Notes under the pieces: generated by a model
Databases searched by the model: none
What the model was told of the DNA's origin: nothing
The model's input: the letters and a program-made list of their open reading frames with translations, nothing else
NCBI GenBank assembly: GCA_012295275.1
Contig: CM022673.1
Location: 28,738,636-28,802,635 of the forward strand
From: Chrysomallon squamiferum
Taxonomy: Eukaryota; Mollusca; Gastropoda; Neomphalida; Peltospiridae
DNA length: 64,000 bases
Direction of reading: 5' to 3'
Shown here: positions 38,679 to 51,817 of the stretch, piece by piece
Position numbering within the stretch: position 1 is the stretch's first letter
How the letters are laid out: every line of letters starts with the position of its first letter
Made by a program: the position numbers and the translations under genes

Positions 38679-41181
38679 TGAAGAACATATAAATAATAAA
38701 AATAATGGCTATTTCAGTATTTGCTAATCCTGAAAGTGAAACAGAAAAATTAATGTTATTAACATATAGATTTGTAAAAAATATAAATTTTTAAAAAGTA
38801 AATTGTGTATTCTGCGAACATATTAGACAATGTGACAACAACAGCAAAAAAAAAAAAAAAAATGTGATTGAATAATTTCATAAAAATTAAATGAAGCTCT
38901 GAAGTTGAGATTAACCTCAAGCACGAGAGAAATGACCGATAAATCATTAAAAGAAATTATATTAAATACTGAATTTATCATCATGTTGATTTGCTTGTCT
39001 ATTATAAATCCAACACTTATATTTACGATTAAAAGTGATATAAGCTTTAAAAATTTTGAATACATACATTTGCTTTGTTATCAACATTTTCGTAAAGTAT
39101 CTGCTTTGACAAAAGATGACACCATGATTGTAAACAATCAAATTCCTAACCCATTTCATAACGCATTTGTTCATTGGTGTTTATGATTATGTTCGACCAA
39201 TAACATTTCAGGTAAGGATGATTGAGTTAATCGGAATACTTCGGTTAAAGGTGAACGCTTCGGTGAATTTCCGAAATGTTCCGAATGGTATTGGGAGAAG
39301 AAAAAAAAAAAAAAAAAGTCTAGTAATAGTAATAATTATTTTATAAGTAGTGTAGATGCATTACGCTGAATTTTTTTTCTTCTGTTTAATATTTTATTTA
39401 CATTTTTAAAAATATATATAATATTTTATTTTGACGATATTATAAGAAATACATTATAATTCATTATTTGTTCAAGAATTCAGTGTGTATATTATAAACA
39501 GAAGTATATAAACATACATAAACATTCCTACACAACTGATATCTCTGTGTATGTTTGCGTGCTTGTATTCGATCAAATGTGCTTTAGTTTAATTTGTTTT
39601 TATTTTAAAAAAAAAAAAAAAAGATTATCTTCTTTAATTCTCGTTTGTTAAATAATAAATATATTACTGTTATTATCCAAACCCTTACATATTAACATGA
39701 AGAAGAAGAAAAAAGTAAAAGGATTTTAGAAAATATTTTTAAAAAATAATAATAATTTAAAAAATAAAAGAAGAACGCGTGTAATCGCGATTTCAAATGA
39801 ACATTTTTTAAACATCTAATTACCTGAAGATTAAAGAAAGAAAAAAAAAAAAAAAAATTCTTAGTTTTATACGGGTACGCATATACACGCACGCACACAT
39901 ACACATTTGAAATAATTGATTTTTCAAATTAAGAATTTCTGTTCAAAACTTCTCCATTTCGCGCTACTTGGTTGAGAGTTTGGGTCAATACGACCCTCTT
40001 GTGTCTGTGTAATGAATGTGTTAGTGACGTCACGGCTAGAGCGCGTACCTTTGTGTTGGTGTGTACTTTTTACGGCATGTGTTATGTGTTGTTTTACCAA
40101 TTTTAGAAGTTGCTACCGGTGATATGAGCCAGAAGAATCGTTACTAACTTCGAACAGAATCCGTATTTACAGGTTAGACTATTATTTAGATAGTTTAGTA
40201 TTAATGTGTAACTCAAATCGGCTTAACGTGAGACACACCATTTTTGTGTGTCTGACACACATCCGGACATTTTAGCGGAGAGCATTTTCAGCGATAGGTG
40301 CAATACTACTCGACTACCACTGACAGTAGCCGAAAAGGCCTACAGCAATGCGTCAGAAGTTTATTTTATAGACTATATATTAACGTCAAAGATAAATTAC
40401 ATATAATAAATTAATGAATTAATAAACCAGTTTAGGAGAAAGGAACAAACAGAGACATGTTTGCGTTCTTTTGAACAATAACAGGCCTGAACACTACTGC
40501 TTTGGTGATCAGGCGAAGAAAATAAAAAATAATAGAAGAAAGAAAAAACTGAAAGTTAATGTTGAATGCGCACGTACATCTTATGAAGTATAAGTTTAAA
40601 CGATTATAATTTAAATTAATATTTGTCGATTTGAATAAACATATTAATTAGTGTATATATTTTATTATGTTTACATCCAAGCAAAAGTCAAATTTTTATT
40701 TACACACGCGCGTTTTTTTTTATTATTATTATTTTTTTATTCTATTATTAGTAAACTGTGTTGCTTATATGCAAAGTATTTTTGTCAATACAGCTAACAA
40801 CAAGTAGATATTTTCAGAAGAGCACAAACTGGCAAATTATTGTTATTATTAGTGGGGTGAACATCGACAGTTTCTGCACGGGATCTTTTCTTGTAAGATT
40901 TTAGATTAGCTTGAATTAAATAATGCTTCATAATTTACGTCACAGGATAAAGTAATTACAGTGAAAAATGAATGCAAAGGGAAAAAAAGTAATAAAATAA
41001 AATAAAATAAAATAATAATAAATAAGTAAAATAATAATAACAATAGCCAAACAAAAACAATTGGAATCTTTTTCAAATATGAGAAACATTTAATATTATC
41101 ATTATGTTTTATTTATTTTATATTTTTTATATTATTTTTTCTTGTCTTTTTTTTTTTTTTTTTTTTTCTTATTTATTTATT

Positions 41182-41247
<66 letters not shown>

Positions 41248-43689
41248 TTAAATTTAAATAATAATAACAGTTGCCAATCAAAAACAAATAGGAATTTTTT
41301 AAAACTTATTATATTATGTTTTATTTATTTTATATTTTTGTTAATTTTTCTTTCTTTTTTTTTATTTCAAATTTCTTCATATATGGGCAAAATTAAGCAA
41401 AATGCAACACTTTTTTAAGCAAAAAGTACAATTTTGATACTCATTCCTGAGTGGTGATGTCAGAAAAGTTGTTAATGTGTAGTTTCTAGAATAAATTAAA
41501 CCTGTAAAAAGTTAAACTAATTATGAGCATATCGTTTTATTGTTTGATATCAGTAACAATTTTAATAAAAAAAATATTGTCTTTTTATATAAGCACTATA
41601 AAGTCATCTAATCAAAGTCTACAATATAAATAAATCAAAAAGCACATTTAACTTGATGTTTTATTTTTATTTTTTACTCTTAAATTGTAACTACTGGCAA
41701 AAAGTTAAAAAATACTTTGAGGTGCTTTCATCAAATGTCCCTCTGTTATCAAATAACAGGTTTGTTTTATGTTGGTTTTTTCTGTTGTTTAGAAATAAGT
41801 AAATTTAAAAAAAGAAATAATAATAATAATTTTATTTATTTATTTATTTAACTATTTTTACACAATATGATCCCTAATAAATGGCAGTTTTAATTTAGTT
41901 AACATCACTAATTAAAAAGTTGTCCCATTGATAACATTAACTTTTCACAAATTGTTAAAGATTTAATTTGATGACATCAACTCATTTGATACATCCAGTT
42001 ATAAACACAACAATTTTATAGATGTAATTCAATTTTTTTTTACACACACACACAATCACTTAAAAGGATTAAGAGCATTTGAGTTTGATTTTGATGTTTT
42101 AACCATAAACTGCTGATGTACACAAACTCAACTGATCCTTTGACCTGAAATGTTAGAGCCCATACCAGAAAGTTATTGCAGGTACTAACTAGGGGCAGTG
42201 AAAAGACAATAACAATGAATTTAAGGATAATTAAACTTATATTGAAAGGTGCAGCTGTTAAATAAGTCATATTTGAAACAAAAATATGAAACAGTTTTCA
42301 CAGCTTCGTACTTGTTTGATTCAACTGTGTTTTTTCAGTGGATACACTGAACAGTTTTATAAAGAAAATCTTCCACCAGTCTCATCTGATACAGTTACAA
42401 TGCCTCTTAACAGAGCGGAACAGTAAGAACTAAACCGAGAATGTCAGAAAGAAAAGACTGGGAGGTTATATCTGGAGAATCATGTCCAAAAGAAAGAAGT
42501 TTCAAGCCAGTGGAAAAAAAACAAAAACAGGCATAACTAAAATTAGGAAGGATTCAGAGAATAAAAAAAGGCTATAGTGTCAGAAAAAGAAAATGGCTGC
42601 ATTATTGACAACCATACATAATGCTTATAAATGAGCATATCAAAATAATTGCAGTTTGAAAAAAACTGTTGTTAGCTTATCAAATGGGTTACCTCCAGCT
42701 GAAGAGAAACACTGAAAAGATATTTAGCAGAAAAGTATGTACTTAGTAAATGACAGGCATGACAACATGAAAAAAACACATGCTGAGAATAAATTATCTG
42801 ATGCAACTGAATGCTGAATTATGGAATTTTATACTGGATGGCTAATGAAGGATGAAAAGACAAAAGTACAACAACAGATGTTTGTTTGTGAAGCGTTATC
42901 TGCTGTTGAAAGGAAGACCCTTAAGACAAAATCAGGCTTACAACACTTAGTGCTATGTGACCTGGTATTGTCATGTACAAAAAATGAAAAAAACTTGTAG
43001 GAGTCATGTAGTGTTTGAAAAACAAACTCCAGTATGAGTCTCACTGAGTGTGTGTAAATAATGTTTCTAGTCACTGAATTAAAAAATTACTGAATTAGAC
43101 CTTAATTTGGATCCACTGAATCTCAAATAATGTAAAAAAAAAAAAAAAAAGTAATACAGTAAAATGTGACTCTCTACTTTTAAGCATGTTGTCCTGTTAA
43201 TATGATTTATATGTTTATTTGAACAGTATCCTAGCTTGATTTTAGCGCTGTGTACATTCACTGATAGTGAATGACCAGGACAGTAGATGAAGCGAAGTAA
43301 CCAAGGGTCACTAAAACCTGTGTTTATTTTGCATGCCTTCATCACCAAGTTTTAAAAAACAATTTGTGATATTTAAAAAAAAAGTGATTAATTTAATTTT
43401 TTTAATATTTCAGAGAAGAGGAACATTTAGCATCAAAACTGAAATTAAATAGTTTGTTCAGTAACAGTAATTGTGTGTGTGTGTGCAAAAATACTATATT
43501 TTTAATTAAAAAGTTACTCATATTGAACAATAAAATGGGATATGCTCATAATTAGTTTAACTTTTTACTGGTTTAATTTCTCTTAATAATAATATATATA
43601 TATACAGTCACACATATATAACTTTCATTTATCTAGTTTTTATTTTACTTTTTATTTTACTTTTATTTTACTTGACAGAAAATGCCAGA
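38679..43689. other. Divergent intergenic region and first intron of the four-module BTB gene
   Basis: The NEK and four-module BTB genes are transcribed away from each other from here. The segment 39190-39300 is CpG-containing and may be the NEK promoter. The segment 39960-40330 is CpG-rich with a CRE and is the likely promoter of the right-hand gene. From 40173 to 43678 is probably its first intron, with TTA arrays near 41173-41247. Within it, 42340-43060 has higher complexity, purine-rich composition and many in-frame stops, and may be a decayed gene or element. Confidence 0.5.
40025..40172 (+). promoter_or_regulatory. CRE palindrome, promoter and probable 5' untranslated exon
   Basis: A full CRE palindrome TGACGTCA (40025-40032) is followed by CpG-rich sequence and then a good donor, ACAG|GTTAGA, at 40172/40173. 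Its plausible partner is the acceptor at 43677-43678. Joined that way, an in-frame TAA precedes the ATG at 43690, which supports that start. Two out-of-frame ATGs (a 7-codon frame in this exon and one at 43682) would lie upstream. Confidence 0.45.
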
Positions 43690-46600
43690 ATGTCAGAAGA
43701 TGCCAGACACCATCACACTGGAAGTCCAGGTTTATATTTCTCAAACCACGATCAAACTCACAGCAGCCTTTCACCAAAATCTCTATCAGCTGAGCAGCTG
43801 AAAGCAACTCTTCCTCCATTTTCCAGCATGATGCACGGCTCGCCAGGACCCACACATTACCAGTGTGACAAGGAGGCGGCCATGTTGGAATCACAGCATC
43901 ACTCCCAAAACATGCCTCTACATTTACAGCAGCAGCAGCAGCAGCCCTTTTCTCCATCTGCTGATGCTGTTGCTGTGGCAACAAGTGTGTCAGGAAAACA
44001 TTTCTATCGCTCTGCCATTCGTTCGTCAGATCTTCCAAATCCACTGCCTGTTCCTCCGTATTCCCAAGAGCTGCTTGCTGCGAGAGACAGTGGCAAAGCT
44101 ACAGACTATCGATCGATGATTATACGAGAAACGGTGAAGTACTTTTTGAAAATGAAGTACTGGTGGACAAGCGAGGACTACGATGCCATGGCGCAGATGG
44201 TCGCCAGGGAATTTCCTGATCTTCGAGATCAAAATGTTTCACCAGGACAGCCAGACTATGTAAGAAATAATTACGATAATGTGTTTTTTTAGTTTCAAAA
44301 GTTGTGAAATCTTTTGAATCATGGATTGTAGTTTAATAATAATAATAATTAGAGTAATGACAGTGTTCTATTTTTATACATATTTTAATAATTGATTTAG
44401 ATATATATATACAGCCAGACTGTAAGAAATAATTATGATAATGTGTTAATTTAGTTTTAAAAGTTGTGAAATCTGTTGAATCATGGACTGTAATTTAATA
44501 ATTTGATTAATTTATACACATTTTAATAGCTGATTTATGTATAATAATAATGTAAATGAGTAATGTACACATTATGTAATTAGTATAGCCACAAAGAACA
44601 CAAGTGCATTACACATCATTATATCAGAAATATTTAATAAGCCAACAGTTGCAAAATAGTTAAACGCATTGAAATACTCTTTCATTTTTCTAAAATACTT
44701 CAGGCACATATAAGAGCTCATCTGTCGCAGACTGCCAGGAATCTTCGTAGAGTTGCAAAAAACCAACAACAGAGAAAGCTGATTGGCAGAAGTGATGCAA
44801 ACTTCACAGCCAACAGCATGGAAGCAGAGCAGGAGATCATGGTAAGGATAATACTGACAAGTTTATTTGTTAATTGTTTTGTGTTACTAAAGTGTAAATA
44901 ACAAACATGTTTAATAATATCCTTTTTTTATTTTTTGGGGTTATTTTTGTCTTGTTTATTGTTTTGTTTTCAGTAAGTTAGGATTCAAGTAAATGATACG
45001 AACACATGAATGTTTTGCTTAGAAATTTCAAGATGGAATAAAATTAACTTTTGAATAAATTTAAAATCTTGTTGAACATGGTTTCCGTGTAGTATTCATT
45101 TTTTATTCTTTTTTCATTTTTTTTTTTTTCCTTACAGTCGCTGTCTGCTGCTGCTCACAGTCTCAAACAAGATGTGTCCTCAAACAGGACAGCTCTGCCT
45201 TCAGTCGCCCACATTCTCAGCAAGCAGTACTTGACTCCATCGTCAGTGTCTTATCCCATCAACACAGCAGGTATTCTGCCTCAGATGATGTCTGCCAATT
45301 CCATTCTGGCTTCATCGACCTACCAGAAGTACTTGCATTCGTCTCTGTTAGCCATGTCACCAGAAGGGATGTCGTCACTTTCTCACAAACTGATGTCCCA
45401 GCTTGCTACAGGAACATACCCTTCAGTACAGCAGTATGGCCACAATTCAGCCTTTCCTGGTCACGTAAAGATGGAGCCTGAATCTGATCCACATGAATAT
45501 GGAGCAGCTCCTTCATATTCTCCCAGCAGCAAAATGGATGCTGATCGTGGTGATTCACAGCAACAGGACAGGCAAGTGCTATCACCAGTGTCTTCAGTGG
45601 GTTCTTCAGTCAAAGACAGAGACATCAACGACTGTGAAGATCTGCCCATTCACTTTGCTTCTGCACCTGATCTGCACAATGAAAACACTGAAAATGAAAG
45701 ACACTTGTCACCCATAGCACACCACCTCCATAATTTCAACCAGTTCAGAGGTCACAGTGACAGTATTTCAAAGGAGACATTTCAAGCAAGCAATTCAGAA
45801 AACGAGGACGGAATTAAATCTTCTCCTTCAGGTCTTCCTGATGATTCTGAGCTGCCTAATCCACTGCCTATTCCTAAGTACTCAGAGAGGGTGCTCACTG
45901 CTAATGAGATGGGCATGACCAAAGAAATGCGTTCAACTATCATTAGGGAAACAACGACATTCTTTCTCAACATCAAGTATAGATGGAGTAGTTCTGATTA
46001 TGATCGAATCTCTTCTATGGTTGTCAGTTTGTTTCCTGCTCTCAGAGATCCTGTCAGTAGTCCAGGCTATGCACCCACAGTAAGTGTTCAGCTTTTTCTA
46101 GATTTTTTCTGTCATTTTTTTTAATATTTTCAAGACATGGTTTGTAAACTGAAATAAAACTTTTTCCAGATATTTTGCTATCATTTGTGCTTCTAATGCC
46201 AGAACAAATATAAAAATATGATAGATCATTTTTGGTTTGTTAGGCAATGCAGAGGTTTCCTTCAATATTTAGACAATCTGAAGATGCCTGAGAGAATGAA
46301 TCAGACATTTTATAATTTGTGCTGGCAGAAAAATGCTTTTGTATGCTGGAAAAAACAATAGCATTTGTTTCCATAAGGTGAAGTCCAGATTCAAGGCCTG
46401 TTTTTTTTTTTTTTTTTTTTTTATTTATTCACTGTAATTGTAAATTCCTTTTTATTATTTTGGTATTTTATTCATAAACCTGTTACAATCATGTGTTATA
46501 TATTGAGTCTTTTGTTTATAAATTAATTACTCTTTTTGTTTAATTTCTTGTAGAGACGAGTGCGATCTGATCTGTCGATGTGTGCTCGCAACATCCGGAG

Positions 46601-49600
46601 AAGAGACGTCAACAAAATAACCACTGGCTTTGCCAGGAAGAAATCCAGAGCTGCTGCCTTGAGCTTTCCATATGACCCGAAAGTCAGCACAAACATCAAA
46701 ACAGAGCCAGTGTTCTTCCAGCATTCCGAACTAGGCCACAAATACTGGGAACAGTATCCAGACAGTCATGGACACACACTGGACAACACTGATTTGTCCT
46801 ACAGTTTGTCTGAACAGAGGTCACTGATGTCTGGTAATAACCTGGACAGTGGTCAGACAAACACAGACAAAAACATGGCCGAAGACAGTCCCAGAGTTCA
46901 GACATACAACGAATCCGGGTTTTATTCTTCTAGCAGAAATGATGCCAGAAAAGAAATATCTGCAGAAATGAAAAATAATGATGTTAACAGAATTCCAAGC
47001 AAGCAAGGCCAGGATGAACGTGGAGATGTTACAGTCGACATTGTTAATGATAGTTCCTCTTCTCAGTATGTACATAAAGCTATGAACCATGTGACCAAAC
47101 AACAGGCTCTTACACAAAATCAGATGAACAGAGATAATGTGTATAATACTGGAAATCCAATTTCAAAAAGAAATAATGTTTCAAATTCAGAATCACAACT
47201 AGAAAAAGACTCTCATCAGGTGAAAACGAGGGATTCTTACTCATTGAATGATTCTAAAGCAGAGCAAACAGAACCCTGCAGAAGAGGAGTTAATGCTGAT
47301 ACACAAAGGAATATGCACATTAATGACAAAAAGAATCTCTATGCAAATAACCAGGGTGATTCCAGTTCTTTATCCAGATTTACTGAGAGACATCTGTTGA
47401 AATCTCAGAACCCTGAAAAGATGAGAGATCGAGAAGCAGCTGTTGGTGATGTATCAACTACAAGAGAGAATGCATGTGAGACCCAGGAAACCAAGAACTA
47501 TGGACAAGTGACACAAGAAAATTCAGCTGGAGTCAGCGTTTTTCCCAAACCACAAAGGTAATTTCATGCATTATAATTCAGTGTCATTTTGTCATGTTGT
47601 GTTTTGGGTGAGGAGAAAGTTTACTAAATTTAGAAGTTATAAAAATTCATGCAGATGTATGTTGCATTAAATGTAAGAACTAATTTATAAACTATAATAT
47701 TACGTGTCAGTAAAAGTGACAAATTAACCTATGCTTGCCATATTATTTTTAATCTCATAGAAAAACTGTGTTTCAGATTTAATCATCATTAATATAATAA
47801 AAAAGTTGAAAGAAGAAAAAAATAATAACTTTAAATAAAACCATTATATTACTTACTTCATACTTTTTATTTTATTCCACTTCATAAATACTTATTTTTC
47901 AAGTCTGTTCCTTCTTTTAATAGATTAATAAAATTTAATTAAAATAAAAAAATAATAAATAAAAATAATCAATTTTTTTTTCAAAATGTAGTTCTTCCAG
48001 AAACTCTTTCCCAGACCCTCTTCCAGTGCCATCTTACTCTGTGGAAATCTGGAAACAGCGACAGCTTGGCAACGTCCTTGAAATCAAGAATCAGATAATC
48101 AAAGAAACCGTCAGTTTCTACCTGCAGTGGAAATCCACCAAATGGACACCTGGCGATTATTCTAGAATCGTTAAGATGATTTTGTACCAGTTTCCCGAGC
48201 TGAGGACTGTGGTTAGTAAAGTCTGAGATGACTTAGTTGCTTATTAGCATCAGATAATAAGTGTTGTAGTATTAAGCTTTAAAGTTATTCCGTTACCAAC
48301 TTCTGGCAGAATTAATTTTATTTTTAAATTTTTTTCCTTTTCACCTTGTTCATCGATTAATCTGTTTTCATTTAGGAACTTAATATAAACTTGTCCAGAT
48401 TAGGGATTCATTATGAAAAATAAGCTTCTGTTAACGATCCATTTATAAAAAACAAAACAAATATTTTTTCTTCAGTTTATGAAATTATTTATCTTGTTTG
48501 TTTACTGCTACAAATTTTTAAAATATTAATGGAATATTATTATTTTATTTTATTTTTTTGAATTTAAAAAAAATGTTTCTTTGTTAAAAATAATTATGTA
48601 TGTTACATTTTATTATTAAACATTCCATGTGATAAAAATCCTAATACTTCAGAATTTTTTTTGTCTCAGTTTCAGAAAACTCTGAAGAATTTGCTGTTCT
48701 TCACCTTCAAGAATCTTACCAGCCGTCGACAACCCAGCAGATACTGGAACCGAAAACACCTCAAAGCACAGAACAGACAAAAGTCATCCACTATGTACAA
48801 CAACAGCAGCGAAGCAGCTTTCACCAGCTCAAAACTCAGTGCAATCGACCAAACTGACTTTGAAACAAACCCACAAGGATCATATGAGGAGGAAAATGAA
48901 AAGAAGAGTGAATATTTCGCCGATGATAAAGCAGACACGTCATCAGACTCCAGTCTGTTAAATGACGTCCACGACAAAAACGTCCACGACTACTCACGAT
49001 GTTCTCTCACCAGACAAATAGAACTGCCCAACCCTCTACCTGTGCCGAAATATTCGCACCTCTTACTGAACACTGAAAACCACTACACTCTGAAACACAA
49101 CCGACTGCAGATCATCAGAGACACTGTCAAGTACTTCCTGCTGATCAAATACTGGTGGTCTTCGAGGGATTACGAGAGAATTGCCGAAATGGTTGTCAGC
49201 CAGTTTCCACTGTTGGCTGACCCAGATTCACAGTACGGTTTTCCGACTTGTGTAAGTAGCTGAAATAATTTCTCACTGGCTGCCTTCACTCATCCAGGAG
49301 AATTCTTTTAAGAACTCATTTCATTGGCGTATCTCCCCATTTAGCAGTTTAAACAAAAATAGTAACCTATAGTACGTTACTTTACAACTTTACAAGAGCA
49401 TGATAAACTTTTCTTTACCTATTGTATTTCTCTTTGAACAAAAAGATAATTATAATTAGTTACCTTACTGATAAAAATTGTAATAAACATGAAAGTTAAC
49501 TATTTAAGTAGCTTTAATGTTGTTGTTTTTTTATTACAGAAAAAGAAAAGGAAAAAAATCCACAGTTGCATTAAAAAACACATCCTTTGACTAAGCATCA

Positions 49601-51817
49601 AATAAAACTATTTATATCTTTTTATTTGTCCATTTATTAATGTTAAAATACCCTTACGACTTTATAATAATTCATTTTTATTATGCAGAATCATTTAATT
49701 ACTAATACAAATTTCCTTAATGAGAATTAAATAATTTTTGTTTTGGCAATTTTCTTTCTTCAGAAAAAGGTCAGACAGGAACTGTCTATGTGTGCTCGCA
49801 ATCTGAGAAGAAGGTACGTGAAGTGGGACCAGCAGTCGAATAACAACAAGAAATTCAGACGAGGCAGGACGTCTGAAGATCAGGACAAGGAACAAGATGT
49901 GAACTGCAGGGATAATCCTAATGTGATGGTGAATTCAGAAGATAACAAAGAGTGTAACAGAACGTCTGGTGATCCTGTCAGCTCTAGTAATCACCTGAGT
50001 GAGAAAGCAGGACAAAGTGCGGGTGATGTGCACAGGAAGGTTGTCACCAGTGCTGATCAGTATGGTGATGCTGCTGCTGGTAAGTGTTTATGTTGTTTTT
50101 TGGACTAATTAAATATTTGTTCTGTGTGCAATACCTTGTTATATCAAATCTGTACAGAGAGAGAGAAAGAGGTGTTTTAAAACTATTCTACTTAAAATCA
50201 AAATACTGTGCATTGAGCTGTTAAATCTTTTGATAAACATTATAAACATCAACATAGTTTTTTATTAGTTTTTTTTTATTACTCTCTAATTCATGATCAA
50301 ATAAATAAATATGCCAGGTTTGATTTAAAGTGTTATACTGAACACTTAAAAGCATCACATTTACTATTTTGCAGCCAATTAAATGAAATGTCAAAGGCAC
50401 AAAGATTAAAATGTGCATTATACTGTTTCATAGTTTATCTCTGATCTTAAGATTTGCATTTAAAAAAAAAAATAAAAATAAAATAAAATAATAAATCTGA
50501 GAACAGAAAAATATTAATGTAAATGGCCTACAATAAATTATTTGACATTTCATTTATTTTTTCAGAATCTGTTCCTACTCCTACAATAAAGCTGAAGAAG
50601 ACTTATGTAAATCCAGATCATGGAAATCTTCTGCAGACCCAGCTTTCTCAGCTGTGGAAAGACAGAAAATACCTTGATGCTGACCTTGAAGTAAATGGAA
50701 CCAAAATACAGGTCTGTTGCATACAAGTTCCATCAGCAGCAAAAAAAGGAGCAAAAGAATAATAATAAATAACCAAACAAACTGAATGCAGTTCAGGCAT
50801 TGCCAGTATTTCATTGCAAGGGATGTGATATCCTAAGCACAAAGTTAAAAGCAGTATAATATTAAATATTAAAATAAGAAATGATTTTAAAGAAATGATT
50901 TTGAAGAAAATATTTCATTTAAGTCCAAGGAAAAAGGTTTTTTGGGGGTTTTTCTCATTATTTTTGTTGTCAGTCTTTAAAAAAAAACGTGCTTTAAATA
51001 TATTATTATTTTATTTTATTTTATTACTGCTCACAATAAAAGGAATATTGTGATCTAAGACTCATTATATGAAAATTAAATGCTTCAAAATTCTTTTATC
51101 AGAGGTGTTATATGTCTTCCTATTGTTTTTCAGGCTCACAAGTTAATACTACTTGCTATGTGCCCTTTCCTCCAGTCCACCCTGAACCAGACAGACACAA
51201 AAAACCGCATCGAGATCAGCATGCCAGAAAACTCTACCACTGAGGCTGTTGATGCTTTTCTCAAGTATCTGTACGACGGAGTTATCCACATAAACACAGA
51301 TACAGTGCACGCACTCAGCAAAATTGCAGATATGATGCACATACAAAAACTATACAAATACTGCCAAGATTTTCTAGAAGCGTGGAACAGAAAACAAGAT
51401 CACATTAAGGAAGAAGACCTGAATTTGTACAGATTAAGTCATCATGTGCCAAACAATACTGATTCTGTAGAACATTTACACAACAGCAGTCAAGCTGAAA
51501 CAAGTTTCCACCATTCCACAGAAGACAAACATGTGCATCGCAGTTTGTCAACTAATTCTGACAGTGGGAGACATCAGTATCATCATCACCACAGTTCTGG
51601 TCAGGAATTTCAAGTTCATCTGAATGGTGGAGCCACTTCAAGTCACCAGAGAGATCTGACTTTAAAAGCTGACAGACACGAAGTGCACAACATGGCAAAC
51701 AGTTACCTCAGGAGGAATTCCAATCATTCAGAGACGCTTTCTGATGAAGCTGTGAAGCAGGAGAGGTTGGAACATTCGGGTTACTCAGTTACACAGAGCT
51801 CTGCGTCTCACAGTTAA
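43690..51817 (+). CDS. Large nuclear-type protein with four copies of a SAMD3-like module and a C-terminal BTB domain, 9 coding exons
   Basis: Exons are 43690-44259, 44704-44841, 45138-46079, 46554-47557, 47992-48211, 48670-49251, 49764-50079, 50566-50711 and 51134-51817. All are GT-AG and in phase, giving 4602 nt and 1533 residues. Modules start near residues 115, 475, 891 and 1077. Each reads LPNPLPVPxYS, then IIRETVxYFL, W(S/T)SxDYxxI, FPxLxD and, after an intron, LSMCARNLRRR. Module 3 is the most divergent and lacks most of the LSMCARN part. Every module has a phase-0 intron at the same place, so they arose by duplication of an exon pair. The shape resembles the C-terminal region of SAMD3-type proteins (DY--IA---V--FP-L-D then a basic N-RR end); this is inference. 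A BTB domain lies at about 1280-1395 (AHKLILLAMCPFLQS), usually a dimerisation or partner-binding fold. Three sumoylation-type sites (VKMEP 45465, IKTEP 46695, VKQER 51752) and a Gln run suggest a transcriptional regulator. Start choice is fairly firm. Confidence 0.85.
44248..44550. repeat. 164-bp tandem duplication copying an exon end and its 5' splice site
   Basis: The block from 44248 (last 12 bases of the first coding exon, then its donor and about 150 bp of intron) is repeated from 44412. The second copy reads CAGCCAGACTGTAAGAAAT, missing two bases (AT) at the old exon end but keeping GTAAGA. Further along both copies share AAAGTTGTGAAATC and GAATCATGGA. Confidence 0.9.
49406..49479 (+). 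repeat. Dispersed 74-bp repeat, copy 1
   Basis: This intronic stretch of the four-module gene, including TTTCTCTTTGAACAAAAAG and TAATTATAATTAGTTACC, recurs nearly identically at 53039-53112 in the same orientation. Neither copy has coding potential. It may be part of an unrecognised mobile element. Confidence 0.85.
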
